Assembly (NCBI GenBank): GCA_001695595.3
Contig: MBPM02000049.1
Span: forward strand, 434,001 to 498,000
DNA length: 64,000 bases
Direction of reading: 5' to 3'
From: Plasmopara viticola
Lineage: Eukaryota; Oomycota; Peronosporomycetes; Peronosporales; Peronosporaceae
Positions 12,301 to 23,345 of the stretch are shown here, piece by piece (the first letter of the stretch is position 1; the number at the start of each line of letters is the position of its first letter). Under the pieces are notes generated by a model, which was not told the origin of the DNA, ran no database searches, and worked only from the letters and a program-made list of their open reading frames with translations. The translations under genes and the position numbers were made by a program.

Positions 12301-13375
12301 GTTCAAGAAGTGTGAGTCAGACCACTGCATTTACTTGATGCGAAACGACCAAGCCATGATCTTTGTGGCTCTTTACGTTGATGATTTAGTGCTCGCAAGC
12401 AGCAGTGTCAAGATAATTCAAGATACCAAGCAAGCATTAAGTAATCGATTCGAGATGACTGATATGGTCCAGCTCAAGTTTTTCCTCGGAATAAAAATTG
12501 AGCAAGACAAGACAAGTGGAGTTATTTCGATGCGACAGAATAAGTTTGTAAGTGACATTTTGCACAATTTTAAGATGGATGCCAGTAACCCGGTCAAGAC
12601 ACCTCAAGATCCGGGCCTCAAACTGACAAAGAATATGTGTGAAGACGGTTGTAAGCACGACGTGACCATGGCTGGAGTCCCCTATCGAAATGCAGTAGGG
12701 TGCGTCATGTATCTCATGGTATGTACTCGACCAGACCTCGCGGCAGCAGTGGGAGTACTCAGCTAATTTGCGGCAGATCCATGTCCTACTCATTGGCAAG
12801 CGCTCAAGCGGGTCTTCAAGTACATGCAAGGGACAAGGACACATGGTGTTAAATTCCAACCGGGCTGCGATGATGGAATTTGAGGTTTCACGGATGCAGA
12901 TTGGGCTGGAGATATTGCAACAAGAAGAAGCATGAGCGGCTATGCGTTTATGATGAACGGCGGATGCATCAGCTGGAGAAGCAAGAAGCAACGTACGGTG
13001 GCGCTGTCATCTACTGAAGCTGAATACATGGCGTTGTCGGAGGCAACACAAGATGCTATATGGCTAAAGACTTTCTTGTGCGAACAAGAGGACAATCAGG
13101 GCTCCATTGCATTGGCCAAGAACCCGGAATTTCACAAGCGCACCAAGCACATCGACATTCGTTATCATTTTGTTCGTGAAAAGGTAGAAGATGGCCAAGT
13201 GGTGTTGCAGTATTGCTCAACAAACGACATGATGGCCGACATGATGACCAAGCCAACCAGCGCTGTGCAGTTTCAAAATCTCCGGAACAAGTTGGGCATC
13301 AAGTCGCCAAGTGCTGACGAGTCGAGTGAGAGTGTTAAGATATCGACGCCTCGACCACCAACTACATATCGGTAA
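9352..13375 (+). pseudogene. Ty1/copia gag-pol polyprotein, degenerate
   Basis: Domains in order, spread over several frames: gag (about 9352-9700, starting MDASTPSRINKFDGTNF, UBN2-like, then frameshifted to about 10,063); a CCHC zinc knuckle at 10,034-10,075 with a TAA inside it; aspartic protease with LVDSGATQHMT near 10,210; GAG-pre-integrase (WHLRLGHIGF near 10,630) and integrase core (IHSDVRGPM near 10,830; SLRSDNGGEY near 11,010), with stops near 10,863 and frameshifts on either side; reverse transcriptase in an open 349-codon frame at 11,717-12,766 with YVDD near 12,380; RNase H with TEAEYMALSEA near 13,017. The RT aspartate normally preceding VKTAFLNG is Asn. With at least four breaks and a lost catalytic residue, it cannot be autonomous. 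It inserted into repeat copy A. Confidence 0.95.
13319..13332 (+). other. polypurine-like tract before the right LTR
   Basis: AGTCGAGTGAGAG, mostly purine, directly precedes the right LTR where plus-strand priming occurs in LTR retrotransposons. It is short and interrupted, so the call is weak. Confidence 0.35.
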
Positions 13376-13477
13376 GTACCGGTATCTGCAATCAGTTGAT
13401 GACTACTTAAATTTAGCACTTATAAAAAAAATTCACTTTTGCAATTTGCCAACTAGTGCCCAAGTAACATTTTAATT
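13333..13477 (+). repeat. right LTR of the Ty1/copia element
   Basis: A 145-bp partner of the left LTR, starting TGTTAAG and followed by the AATCT duplication at 13,478-13,482. An A-rich expansion near 13,427-13,434 replaces a mixed sequence in the left LTR. Confidence 0.8.
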
Positions 13478-13482
13478 AATCT

Positions 13483-15113
13483 AACCGCCGGGACCCATCC
13501 CGAGAGGGATCTTGAGCACAGGCATCCAACAATGGTGCTTCTTGTAATTAAGGCTATACGCGAGGCGGGAGCGGCCTCCTCTGGCACTTTTTGTCCGGTA
13601 GCATCGCTTTCATGTGTAGCGCACTGTAAAGGGAACAGGCTTTCAAAGACGCCTTTGGCGTCTTGTGAAGTCACTTTTCAGTACAGAAGGGTGTTTGCTA
13701 GAATTAAGTATTGACCTAGAATTCGGTCACCAGCACTGGACATCAGGAAAGAGAAGGTAAAATCAAAGACAGCAAACTTCCGTACATTCCGTATGAAGGT
13801 ACAATCACAGAAGTCACCAACGCACTGAGCAATTGGCGTTTTGTCAATTAGGTCAAATTGATGATCGCTCAGGCAGTGAAGGAGATTTCATCATTTGACA
13901 ATGACCAAGTCAAAACTCGAAAACTGAAAAAGTGTTTTGCCATCCAAAGGCATTTGCACTAGATCTGACATCTGAATTTAACACTGCACTCACAACAAAG
14001 GCTCTGTCTGCCCGTGGGCGGCGTGTCGACACGCCCGCCAAAGGGTCACTCGGGCAAAAAAGGCTCTGGAAAAGCTTCGCGCTCCGCCACAACGGATAGC
14101 AAATACCTACGACCCATCGTTGACTTGACATTACCGCCTTTGGGCGTTAAGATACGTTGAAAGCGGTTGGTCTGGCTTTGACATAATTACCCAATGACTT
14201 CTGTCATTTGAAATTTGTAGCAATGAGCACTTTAAAAGCTCGAACCATACCCGCACTCGGACTGAATGCTTCAAGCGCCTGGCTTTGTATAATGTTGAAT
14301 CCAAGACATTTCGAGGGTAAGCCATAATTATCATTTAAAAAGAGCAATTATTTAAAATCACGAGCGAAAAGTACTTTGCGAATAAATTTGGCCTTTAGTT
14401 GTAGCATCACTTCATCTCAAGACAGGTTCTTCGAATGAACGTTGTGTAAAGAGAGCGAGAAGGTCTCGGACTAGGTGCAAAGCATTCTTCAAATATGCCG
14501 TATCACAATCTCAAGTGGAACTTTTAAGCTACATCCGAGGTGTGCTACAAGCACGCATAAACTGCCATTAGATCCCATTATAACATGGCTCTTTTTTATC
14601 CCCCAAAACGCCCTCGCAACTCACGAAATAGATGAGCATACTGTTCAGCGTCATCACCTGCATCGACTGAATAATGGTCATCCGAAAGGCCTTCCTCTCC
14701 CTCATCGAATCTGTTGTCTAGAGTTGAATGTATCGAGACAGTGAATAACGTGCTAAAAAGCTGGCTTCCCACTTTACCGATACTCATGCCGGTTTGTATA
14801 ATAAAAGGGTAGAAATCTGTGCCGAAATTGCGAGCTTTGATTCAGTCATTTAAGGATTTAGAGGTAAGCTCAAAAATTACTACACAATGCATCGCAATCT
14901 GTTCCACTCTTTCCTGTGCAAGTATCTGATAATAATGATCTAACTTATGTCGAGTTGGGGACAAAGGTTTGAGCATAGTTTTAAACGAATCAAAAATTCT
15001 CTTCATATAAGTATAATTTTTTTTTTTGTTTTTTTTTTCAAAAAAATACACAGAATAAGTTGCCAGACCGCACGGCGTCGTCTTCTCCGCACTCTTCAAC
15101 TCCTTCAAGTCTT
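13483..15113. other. intergenic between the copia element and the WAPL gene
   Basis: Only short frames on both strands; none is supported. Near 15,019-15,053 a run of about 20 T (one G inside) is followed by ACACAG. It could be a polypyrimidine tract with a splice acceptor for an upstream non-coding or short coding exon of the next gene, or simply a T-rich promoter. I could not find a matching donor with confidence. Confidence 0.4.
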
Positions 15114-18056
15114 ATGAGCCTCAACGCCGCCATTCAGCGGCCTAATACTAGCACATCACGTCTTTCTATCGCCCAGAGCAGCGTTCCCATTATCGACGCG
15201 CAGCCAACACGACGCGAAGGCGTGGGTCAGGACGCCTTGCGCCGCAAATTTGCGCTTTACGGTCGCCAGCATGCGCATGTAGACCATATTCAAATCATGA
15301 ATCATGACACAAAATCTGCACTTCAGAATACAATGCTACTGCAGGAAGATGGTTGTCTATCAGCCAAGTTGGACCACGTCTCGTACCTGCTAGACGGGCT
15401 GCTCAAGTCGATCAACGCACCTCAAATGCGTCTGGCGCAAACTCAAAGTCTTCTTGAGCTGTTGCAATTGATGCAAGACCCACAGATCCTTTCGGCAGTA
15501 GCGCTATCAAGTCTTAGAGTCCGGATGAAGCAACTGCTGCTCTCGAGACTCACAATATCGACCGCAGAAGAGACGGCTCGGCTTTCGCTGGCTGTATTGG
15601 TCTACTTTTTGTCTCATTGTGCTGATGCTGAGGACTATTTTGATGATCAAGTATTTATTGCAATTGTACACGCTTTAGAGCAGGAATTACAAGGACAAGT
15701 TGACGACAAGAAGGACACAATGGTGTTTGAGACGAAAACGTCACCGAAAAAGTGCTTGAAGCGAAAAAATCTAGAAGAAAAGTCAAGGCAATCGTGCTCG
15801 ACATCGACGATGGAGGTAATGGACGCAATGTGTCGCATGAACTTGGACAAGCTCTTACAAGACCACGAGGTGTTTTATGCTGGGGAAGAGCTGCACGTTT
15901 CGGTGATTAGCGCGCTTTGTGCTGCTCTGCACAAGTTGCTGCAACCGGATGCAAAAGCCTTGTCACACTTGACGCCATCGTATGAGCAATCAAGTGACAC
16001 TGCAGACGCGTATCGCTGCGTGCAAGCGAGAAAGGGGCTACTGATGCGAACTGGAGGCCTTGACGTTTTAGCGGATGAACTCTACAAACAAATGCAAGTT
16101 CTCCAGACTCAGCTGTTGTCAGCATCAGTCGACGATGTGACAACGAAGTGTGTACGTTTGCTGCATCATGTCAGTTTGATGATGAATGTGTTGGGCCAAG
16201 CAGCGTGTCAAGCGGTGGATTTGAAGCATCATATGTCAGGACAGATGAACATGTTTAAAATGTTGTTAAACCTAATTGACTCGCTGAGTAAATTGAGCTG
16301 GAACGTGCAAGAGAAATGGCATGCTACGCCGTCGCGCATGTCGTTAGCAGTGGAGGTTTTGCTGTCAGCGTTGCGAGTGCTAATCAATTTGACGCACCAC
16401 GAGTCTCAGGCAGCTAATTATGTGCACACACTTGGTGGCATGCAGATCCTTGTCAATGTCTTCTTGCGGCTATGTGGAGTGACATCAGCGGAGCAGTCAC
16501 GAACACAAAAAAAGTGGAGCTTTGACGCGTGCTTGTTGCTGCTGAGTGTAATTGTGAACAACCTTGAGTTTAGCGAAGAAAACCGGGACGCGTTGGCTGG
16601 AGCATCCGTGGATCAAGTAAAGTTAAGCTGCAGGGAGACTAATTTGGCTGAACGTAGTGTTTGCGCTCTGTTCGTGGACTTCTTTTTGTCAAAGGTACAA
16701 TCATACAAGCACTTGATTAAGGGATATGAAGCTCAGGCAGTCACAATTGAAGAAGATAATGATTGGAATCCTGAGGATGTGATTCTTGGTGGATGTACGT
16801 CACTTATACTAGGCTATTTAATGAAAGGCTCGACTACTAATTCTGCAGCTATTTTGAAATCAATGCCTGGCAGCTCACCTGAGTTGCTGCTGGGTGCGCT
16901 GAGGGCTTATGTAGCTTTTTACTCGCAGATTAATGCACTCACACCTGAGGTCGTGGAGTCAATTTTGCTACTAGAGACATTACTAAAGTCGAACGGAGAA
17001 AGTACCTCTAGATCAGATCATATTGACATGGTAGAGATGGTGGCTGTTGAGAGCGAAGGGACAAGTATTGACGTCCGTGCTGTGGACCTCGCAAGGAGCT
17101 ACATGCGTCCTTCTTCTCTTCGAGCTCGACCACTAAAAAATGTTTGCTATCGGCTTGACGATTCGGACGATGACACTGAACCCTGCATAGAGGCCGTAGA
17201 AAAAGTGGTTGAGAGTCACCAGGTAATCGGACTGCTCACTTCTGCATCCAATCCATTGGACACGATGCAAACCCCTGGAAAGTCTCTGACACAGCTTTCG
17301 TCCGAGACTGTGTCAAATAGAGAGAAAACTTACGGATCCTTGCCCGTTGCAATCCGACCAGATGGCTCAATGTCGTCGCCCGTTGTTGCGCGGCTTTTGA
17401 AACGAACTCGTCAACTCGTCGAGGAGTTCGACACGAAATTCGCTAGCGGTCGCTTAAATCCTACCGAAAAAGTCAGAAACGCCATTGAAACAAGAGGTGA
17501 GGACTCAGCACAACCAGGCATGGTCTTGACGATGAATGTTACTTGTTGTAATACTGGCAATGGCGACCTCGATCTTTTGCGTGATATGGTGGAACCTAAG
17601 GTGGAAGCAGTTGGTGTAGCTTTGAATCAAGTTGGTAATGATCTAGATACTCGATCTGCAAAACCGTGGAAGCGGAAGAAGCCTACTCGTGATTTAGAGA
17701 CAAGTTCAACCATGTATCAGAAGACCTCGTTTGACTTCATATCCTCTGAAACGCCGCCGCCATCGACTCCACTGCGCGTCACTGAGGACAAAGGGCTGCT
17801 GGAAACGCCAACAAGGGCAAAGCGTACTCCTGGCCTGTACCGCCGATCGCCTTCGCTCATTTTGACACCTACGAGATCATCTCCTGCGACCCCAGCGTGG
17901 ACGAGGAAGTCGTCGGGACTTTTGCAGACGCAAAAGGGCGATTTGTTTCTTCAAAAAGATACTCCGACGTCAGTTAATCGGTACCGACGCAAGGCCAAAA
18001 CTGTCCTTCTTCCAACTTCGACTCGTGCCACCTCCGTATTCGACTTCACGGACTAA
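15114..18056 (+). CDS. WAPL: WAPL-domain protein (cohesin release factor-like)
   Basis: An intact single frame of 980 codons from the first in-frame ATG. The upstream in-frame stop is at 14,982, and the longer open frame from 15,060 begins only with TTG. The N-terminal half resembles the WAPL helical-repeat domain: a YLLDGLLKS segment, leucine-rich helices (LLELLQLMQDP), LLRMGGLDVLA-like and ALRVLINLTHHES motifs, then VIVNNLEFSEENR, as in WAPL armadillo/HEAT-like repeats. The last ~320 residues are Ser/Thr/Pro-rich, basic and probably disordered. Family role: WAPL with PDS5 opens the SMC3-kleisin gate and removes cohesin from chromatin in the nucleus. Domain order differs from animal WAPL, where the disordered part is N-terminal. 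An extra 5' exon cannot be excluded because of the T-tract plus CAG just upstream. Confidence 0.8.
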   Translation: MSLNAAIQRPNTSTSRLSIAQSSVPIIDAQPTRREGVGQDALRRKFALYGRQHAHVDHIQIMNHDTKSALQNTMLLQEDGCLSAKLDHVSYLLDGLLKSINAPQMRLAQTQSLLELLQLMQDPQILSAVALSSLRVRMKQLLLSRLTISTAEETARLSLAVLVYFLSHCADAEDYFDDQVFIAIVHALEQELQGQVDDKKDTMVFETKTSPKKCLKRKNLEEKSRQSCSTSTMEVMDAMCRMNLDKLLQDHEVFYAGEELHVSVISALCAALHKLLQPDAKALSHLTPSYEQSSDTADAYRCVQARKGLLMRTGGLDVLADELYKQMQVLQTQLLSASVDDVTTKCVRLLHHVSLMMNVLGQAACQAVDLKHHMSGQMNMFKMLLNLIDSLSKLSWNVQEKWHATPSRMSLAVEVLLSALRVLINLTHHESQAANYVHTLGGMQILVNVFLRLCGVTSAEQSRTQKKWSFDACLLLLSVIVNNLEFSEENRDALAGASVDQVKLSCRETNLAERSVCALFVDFFLSKVQSYKHLIKGYEAQAVTIEEDNDWNPEDVILGGCTSLILGYLMKGSTTNSAAILKSMPGSSPELLLGALRAYVAFYSQINALTPEVVESILLLETLLKSNGESTSRSDHIDMVEMVAVESEGTSIDVRAVDLARSYMRPSSLRARPLKNVCYRLDDSDDDTEPCIEAVEKVVESHQVIGLLTSASNPLDTMQTPGKSLTQLSSETVSNREKTYGSLPVAIRPDGSMSSPVVARLLKRTRQLVEEFDTKFASGRLNPTEKVRNAIETRGEDSAQPGMVLTMNVTCCNTGNGDLDLLRDMVEPKVEAVGVALNQVGNDLDTRSAKPWKRKKPTRDLETSSTMYQKTSFDFISSETPPPSTPLRVTEDKGLLETPTRAKRTPGLYRRSPSLILTPTRSSPATPAWTRKSSGLLQTQKGDLFLQKDTPTSVNRYRRKAKTVLLPTSTRATSVFDFTD

Positions 18057-18299
18057 TTTGGTTTCAGCTTACTCACAAGCTTTGCAGTTCATTATCAACC
18101 GCTAAACATTCTTTGACCACGGAAATCTCCATCGTAGTATATTTATTCCGTAAGTTTTGCTACTAAGAGGTTAATGAAGGTCTTTCGAATCGTACTTACT
18201 TGTTGAGCTGGTTCCGCTCCATCAAAGACACAAAGACGGTCAAGCTCACGGTCCAGGAACTCAAGCGGAATCGCAGCAATCATGACACTGAAAAACCCG

Positions 18300-18855
18300 A
18301 TTGTTTTGTATGAGTTTGCGATAATTCATAAAGGTTGACCGCGCACAATGATCGGCTCTGCTATCTGACGGGGCTCTCGTTCTTTGCTTCTGCATGTGAT
18401 ACGCGACATTGGAAAGACGTGAATGGTTGTAGATATGTCGTGTTTGAAATCAGCCGTGACCTTTTTGCGCAAGAAGAGTGCTTTTGAGTCATCCAAGTTG
18501 AGGTTGAGCGGCATTAGTTTCGATTGTAATTTTAACAGAGTGAATCATGTCGTGCAAGCATCGTGCACTTTGGTGGACAGCTACATGCTGAACGAACCGC
18601 GTCATGAAAAGCTGGTCTTTTGGTCACTATAAAGAGAATTACTGACGACGGCACTTCGAATACGGTCACAAGTCACTGAGAATTTAAGAAAAGAAGATAC
18701 TGTGCTGCTGTCCGGCGCCTCATTGAAGTGCCTGTGCCAACCCGTGCAAAGTATCAAGGTAAGTTTTGAGTTGTCGAGTGCAAAAGGTTGCAAGAGTATG
18801 AACGCAGCTTTGATTGACGTCGTCAGCCAAGTGCTTGCTTGGCTCACAAATTAGC
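18300..18855 (+). pseudogene. decayed reading frame, family unknown
   Basis: One + frame from about 18,380 to the stop at 18,853-18,855 reads coding-like, interrupted only by a TGA at 18,420 and a TAA at 18,630. Segments such as VLLSGASLKCLCQPVQSIKV and ALIDVVSQVLAWL have regular hydrophobic patterning. The antisense frame is also partly open. I do not recognise the family. It could be a relic gene or a multi-exon gene whose introns I failed to place. Confidence 0.35.
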
Positions 18856-20118
18856 GTCACCTCTATCGCTTGGCCCAAGCTGCTTTTCGATCAGCGACGC
18901 TAGTTAAAGCTTGAAGCCAAGACGCGTAAAAAGCTGATGCCTTGCTTTATGCACAAGGGACGTACATTGTCATGCGTAACAATGAGAATTGCATGGCGGT
19001 TTAGATACTGATTATGACAAATGCATCGATAGTCATGCGACTCAAAGGTATCGACGCGTGTCGGTGATCCCATACCTGCCTTTGTCTCAGTATGAGACCA
19101 TGTCTTAGACGAGTCGGGTGCAAGTCGTCACCAACCAATAGCCACTGTAACAGTAACTCAAGCAAATTGCTGCGCGTGGTCGAGGAGATGAGTTGCTTAC
19201 TAGTTAATTTTTTCATGTGAAGGGACGACTGACAGCACAATGAAGATACAGTGACCGATGCAGATTATTGACTGTTAGCTAGTGTTGACATTTACACCAA
19301 AGTGGTGCGTACCATTTGAGAAGGTGTCGCAGCTTCTTAAAAGCACGTCCAGAACTGCAAGCTTCGCCTGACAAGCAGTCGGACTTCATGCCAACACAAA
19401 GCGCGACAAACAATGCGAACCATAGTTTTCCACTGTGTTTGACTGCTGTTACGCGGCCGCCGAAAATATAGTGAAGGTTCGACAATCTTTCAAAGATTAG
19501 ATAGACTGATAGGAAAGACGTATCACATTGTATGACTGACGCTATGCCTTCAAAAATGCTGTCTAAATTGGGCAGTAAGAGCATCGGTGCTGATTGTGTT
19601 ACCATGTTAATGACGCCACGGTTTCAGCTTCCGAGTCTAGATACTCAATTGACTGAGGACCAGATCGCAACTTGAGCACGCATAGCACTATAAAGTTGGT
19701 GACAATACAGCGCGCTACTGCCAAGTTCATTTTAACGCAGTTGAACCATGGATCCGGGCAGATCTGTACAAGGGGAGACAAGTACATAAAGGCCGTCATG
19801 ATTATGGGGAAAGCTCATAATTTCAATAGCAGCTCCGGTCCCAAATCGAGCAAATTGTATCAATTCACCACACATTGAAGTCGTAATATCTACAGCGGCT
19901 GCTGAAACTTCACGTAGGCTCAGCCTACTGGGCAGTATCTGCTTGTACATTTGGCGAACACGCAAATGTAGTTGAGGCCTGATCCAAGAGGTAAAGCCTA
20001 TTGCCTTTGCCCTCTTTTCTATCGTGTCGAGTAACAAAACTCCCTTTTACTGATCCAATCGTGAAAACCTGCGTGAGCAGACACTCGCGGCTTTTCACGA
20101 ATCCATTTAGACATTTAA
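18856..20118. other. decayed, coding-like but unresolved stretch
   Basis: Both strands contain short coding-like frames: on -, about 19,279-19,605 and 19,732-20,037; on +, a 48-codon frame starting MTDAMPSKMLSKLGSK near 19,532. No single strand gives a continuous product and no domain is recognisable. This is probably the remains of one or two genes. Confidence 0.3.
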
Positions 20119-21156
20119 ATGGCAATTCACGATCAAACCGATTGGCGCGAGGTCGACGATTCATTCGCGCTGGATGTCACACTCATTGAGTCGGTCTTTC
20201 GTCGACTTAATAAGCGCGAAAACCAGTGTTCAGGACTAAAATCGTCAAAAGATCAAGAAATCACGCGATTCGATGAGAAAAAGTTTGCTAAGGCAGACGT
20301 GCTTTTAGCTCTGGAAACGACGGATAGCTATCTTGCAAAGCGTCCGTTGCTGCGCGTGCTTCATACGAGATTTGCAAGCGTATCAATCGGCGCAACTTTG
20401 CAAGACTTTGTGCGCTTTCGTTTACGAGACCGCACCGTGTCTTTAAAAGATGTGAAGCGCGAACTTGAGGCCATTTACGCTGACGCTAAGCGCGCGAAAC
20501 AGGGAGAAGACAAGCACAAGAGTTTTGTCAACCACGCTCGAGTTGCGTCGCCTTGGTGTGTCCACAACCCCAAGTGGCTTCACTCCTCACCAGCACGACA
20601 GCTTTACCATGTTCATGCCCTGCCTCAAGCAAAGGTGCGACAGCAAGTACAAAGTGACTGGGTAGCGAGCCAAGCGCGTGCTGTTGTCAATGCTGCTATT
20701 GGGCTGGTTTTAAATAAAGTGGTAGCAATGAGGCTTGCTCAAATTTCGACGGATAAAATACAAACTGTCCGATGTCAATCAGTGGACGCTTTGAACGCAA
20801 GGCCAAGCCGACGACAAGCAAAACCAAGTCGCGAACGTGATTCAAAGTTACAAGCTCTACGTTTAGAGCTGTTCGCTCCCACGGCCAAATTCGCGATGAA
20901 TGCTAGTAAAGTGAAGGACCAGGACAGCGTTGTGCAAATAATGATGCAGCTGGCGACGGTGGAAGCGCAGGGCGATTGTCGCCGGGCTCATCTTTTACTT
21001 GACCATGACATCGTGCAATCGGGGCTGCGTTGTGCGGCTGAGCAAGCTCAGCGTCTTGGAATGAAAGGACTGCCCTGGGCGGCTGTGAAGCTCTGGCGCG
21101 ACCTGTATCGCACATCGACTTTGCAAGCCATTGAGATGGCACGGTGCGGAAAGTAA
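20119..21156 (+). CDS. conserved-looking hypothetical protein, 345 aa
   Basis: An intact frame starting at an ATG in an A-rich context (TTTAAATGGC) and ending with TAA at 21,154. The protein is basic, Ala/Arg/Lys-rich and mostly predicted helical by eye (runs such as VKRELEAIYADAKRAKQ and VVQIMMQLATVEAQ). I see no signal peptide, membrane segment or zinc-binding Cys cluster, and recognise no domain. Codon use resembles the neighbouring intact genes, and the frame is far longer than chance in this region, so I call it real. No function is assigned. Confidence 0.7.
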   Translation: MAIHDQTDWREVDDSFALDVTLIESVFRRLNKRENQCSGLKSSKDQEITRFDEKKFAKADVLLALETTDSYLAKRPLLRVLHTRFASVSIGATLQDFVRFRLRDRTVSLKDVKRELEAIYADAKRAKQGEDKHKSFVNHARVASPWCVHNPKWLHSSPARQLYHVHALPQAKVRQQVQSDWVASQARAVVNAAIGLVLNKVVAMRLAQISTDKIQTVRCQSVDALNARPSRRQAKPSRERDSKLQALRLELFAPTAKFAMNASKVKDQDSVVQIMMQLATVEAQGDCRRAHLLLDHDIVQSGLRCAAEQAQRLGMKGLPWAAVKLWRDLYRTSTLQAIEMARCGK

Positions 21157-21365
21157 CAAAGATAACAAAGCAAGTTTGTTCTTGTTTGTCGAGTCTGCGA
21201 CGAAGTGCGAGTAGTTTATTTGCGCGAGCTGTAAAAGCTAGTTGACAACCACGAGTCGTGAAGTTGACATACAAGTACGTCATCGTGACGAGATAGCAAA
21301 CAACACGCACATGTCACACACCATCACCAGGATTCGAGAGAAGTTTAAAGCGTTTGTTTCTTTGC

Positions 21366-22381
21366 TTAAGTTGTGTTTTCCTCACCGCATCGATGATACT
21401 TCACATGTATGTATATGAGATCAACTTCTGGCCATGTCACCGCATTTACAGGCAGCAAAGAGCTGTTGTTTGAGCTGTAACTGCAACGCCCTTGATGTTG
21501 CTTCTGAAGGTGTGATTTCGACGCATCTACAACAATCCTTTTGAGCACTAAACTCTCGTCTCTACCCTCACTAATGCTCTCGACATCGTGAAGCCATCTA
21601 CGATATAAAATCGAAGGATCATGCGTCGCAATCACAAATCAGTGCCACTAGCCAAGATGTACAATCGTGTACGCCCTTGATTGACAAATCGATGCCCAAG
21701 GCCAATATCCTTGTGACGGCACGGAGGCTGCTGCGAGATGCAAAGGTGTGCAACAAGCAAAGCAGCCAAATGTAGTGGCTGAAGAGCTGCAGGAAGTGCT
21801 GTACGTTGTGTTCAGACATCGAGTTAACTACTGTGGAAAGAGTTGCAGTAGCTTCGCCACGTTCAATGGCACTCCACGGCAAGCTGCTTCGTGTAGCAAA
21901 ATGTGGTAGGATTGGTGAACGAGAGCAAGGAGATACAATGCTACCCGTGTTTGAGTGTTTACAATAGCGAATGCAAGCCCTTGGCCTTTCGTACGTATTG
22001 GCAAGCGAGTTTCAATATTTTCAAATCCCAAAACTTGGCCGTAAGGAGCGGACTCTCGTTATCGCCTAGTCTGCATAGTAAAATGTTGTTGAAATCGCAC
22101 TGCATAGATAACCGATCGAACTTCATCGAGCAAGTCAACGACGTCGTCGACAAGCTCCAAACCTTTCAAAAACAAGCAAATGGTGTGCATTGTGTACGTA
22201 TAGCCACATACATGAGCTCGTTGCAAGTCTCGCCTTCGAGCTGCTGTGCCGACCAAGAATGCTCGTTGAATTTGTAGTATGCAGGCAACCTGAATAACCA
22301 TCTCATTAGTTGGCTTCTTCTTAAAGGCTTTGGTGTGCTGTAGCATTCAACAAGCAAGACTTTGCATACCCACAAACCCAC
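21366..22381 (-). pseudogene. degenerate ankyrin-repeat-like gene
   Basis: On the minus strand, frames at 22,346-22,059 and 22,031-21,828 lie in one register separated by a stop. They include LLHEAACRGVPLNVAKLLQL near 21,870, and in the same register TPLHLAAAS near 21,740; both are ankyrin-helix-like motifs. The intervening spacing (~51 residues rather than 33) and further stops show decay. Another frame (21,882-21,619) continues with a helix-like segment, so a frameshift lies between. Ankyrin assignment rests on two motifs only. Confidence 0.4.
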
Positions 22382-22415
22382 AACGTCTTCATTGTTGAGC
22401 CATCCTTGCTCTCGC

Positions 22416-23249
22416 TTAAGACGAATGCCTGGTGTTAGTCTCGATTAGTTGGACTCGCAGCTTAGCCACTACCCAACGAGCAGTAGACGCTCGCCATGTC
22501 TTTTGAATTGACACCGCACACCGGTGACGTTGTTCGCAGCGTTGCCTATATTTGAGTTTTGCTAGCATTCGACGCGCACCCCAGACTCGAAATGTATTTT
22601 GAATCTTCAAAGCGGCTTTGTTACGCTTAGTTTGCATCTGTCCGCGTCGATTCTTCTTTTGAAGTACAATAGCTGTGCCCTTTGTAGCTTGTAAGATACT
22701 CTGACGGATCCGTTTGCGGATGATTAGTATCTGCCGGATGCCAAGAAATTGTCGACGCAGTACAATACCTCGGCGAACGCGTTGAATGAGTAAAGCTGCA
22801 TCATGTTCTTGCTGTGCTCGTTCGCTTCGAATATGGTGCAGTGATTTCATGAATGCACGCTGTTCACGAAGTAAAGCGAGCGTCTGCTGCTCTTTGGTTA
22901 CGAGTGATGTCGCTGCTGCGTACGGTTTTCGGTCTCCAACTTCACCATTCTCGGTGGTTTTGGATAACTTTAATCGTCTTGAATCATTTTTTGCACGATC
23001 TCTAGGCCATCGAGAAGCTTTGTTTGGAGGAGAACTGGTCGTTTGTTGGTCTAGCAGATCGATATGCAACAGCGGTAAGGCTGTCGTGACGACAGACACG
23101 ACCGTGCTATAGGTACTTCGATGCGTGCCAAAATAGAGACTTGAAGTGAGACTTAATCCCTTGTTTACTGTCACAATCTGTGCGCGACGAAGCTCCTCTC
23201 CAGCTTGTAGCCACGCCTGTTTGGGTTGCGTCGCGGTGTTGCTTGCCAT
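22416..23249 (-). CDS. IQ-motif (calmodulin-binding) protein, 277 aa
   Basis: An intact single-exon frame. The C-terminal half has four IQ-type repeats (consensus IQxxxRGxxxR): residues about 152-168 (LLIQRVRRGIVLRRQ), 193-209 (degenerate), 213-229 (LKIQNTFRVWGARRM) and 245-261 (VSIQKTWRASTARWV). IQ motifs bind calmodulin or EF-hand light chains; the cargo is unknown. A segment at about residues 33-60 with the pattern FGTHRSTYSTVVSVVTTA resembles FTTQLATSTVISTIVTAF in the divergent neighbour, suggesting paralogues. Only 96 bp separate the two start codons, so they probably share a bidirectional promoter. Confidence 0.8.
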   Translation of the reverse strand: MASNTATQPKQAWLQAGEELRRAQIVTVNKGLSLTSSLYFGTHRSTYSTVVSVVTTALPLLHIDLLDQQTTSSPPNKASRWPRDRAKNDSRRLKLSKTTENGEVGDRKPYAAATSLVTKEQQTLALLREQRAFMKSLHHIRSERAQQEHDAALLIQRVRRGIVLRRQFLGIRQILIIRKRIRQSILQATKGTAIVLQKKNRRGQMQTKRNKAALKIQNTFRVWGARRMLAKLKYRQRCEQRHRCAVSIQKTWRASTARWVVAKLRVQLIETNTRHSS

Positions 23250-23345
23250 TTCGGCGATCCGACGCGCTTAAACTGGAACGGCGGTTAGCGGCGTATAATG
23301 TGTCAGTCACGAACGTAACGTCCAACACCTCAAGAGTAGTCGAGG
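23250..23345. promoter_or_regulatory. 96-bp divergent promoter between two IQ genes
   Basis: The whole interval between the two start codons. It is the only space available for both promoters. I see no clear TATA box or oomycete initiator match, so the call rests on gene arrangement alone. Confidence 0.5.

Noticed and set aside
15060..15113. N-terminal extension of the WAPL frame
   Set aside because: The longer frame begins with TTG and has no in-frame ATG after the upstream stop at 14,982. Start placed at the ATG at 15,114.
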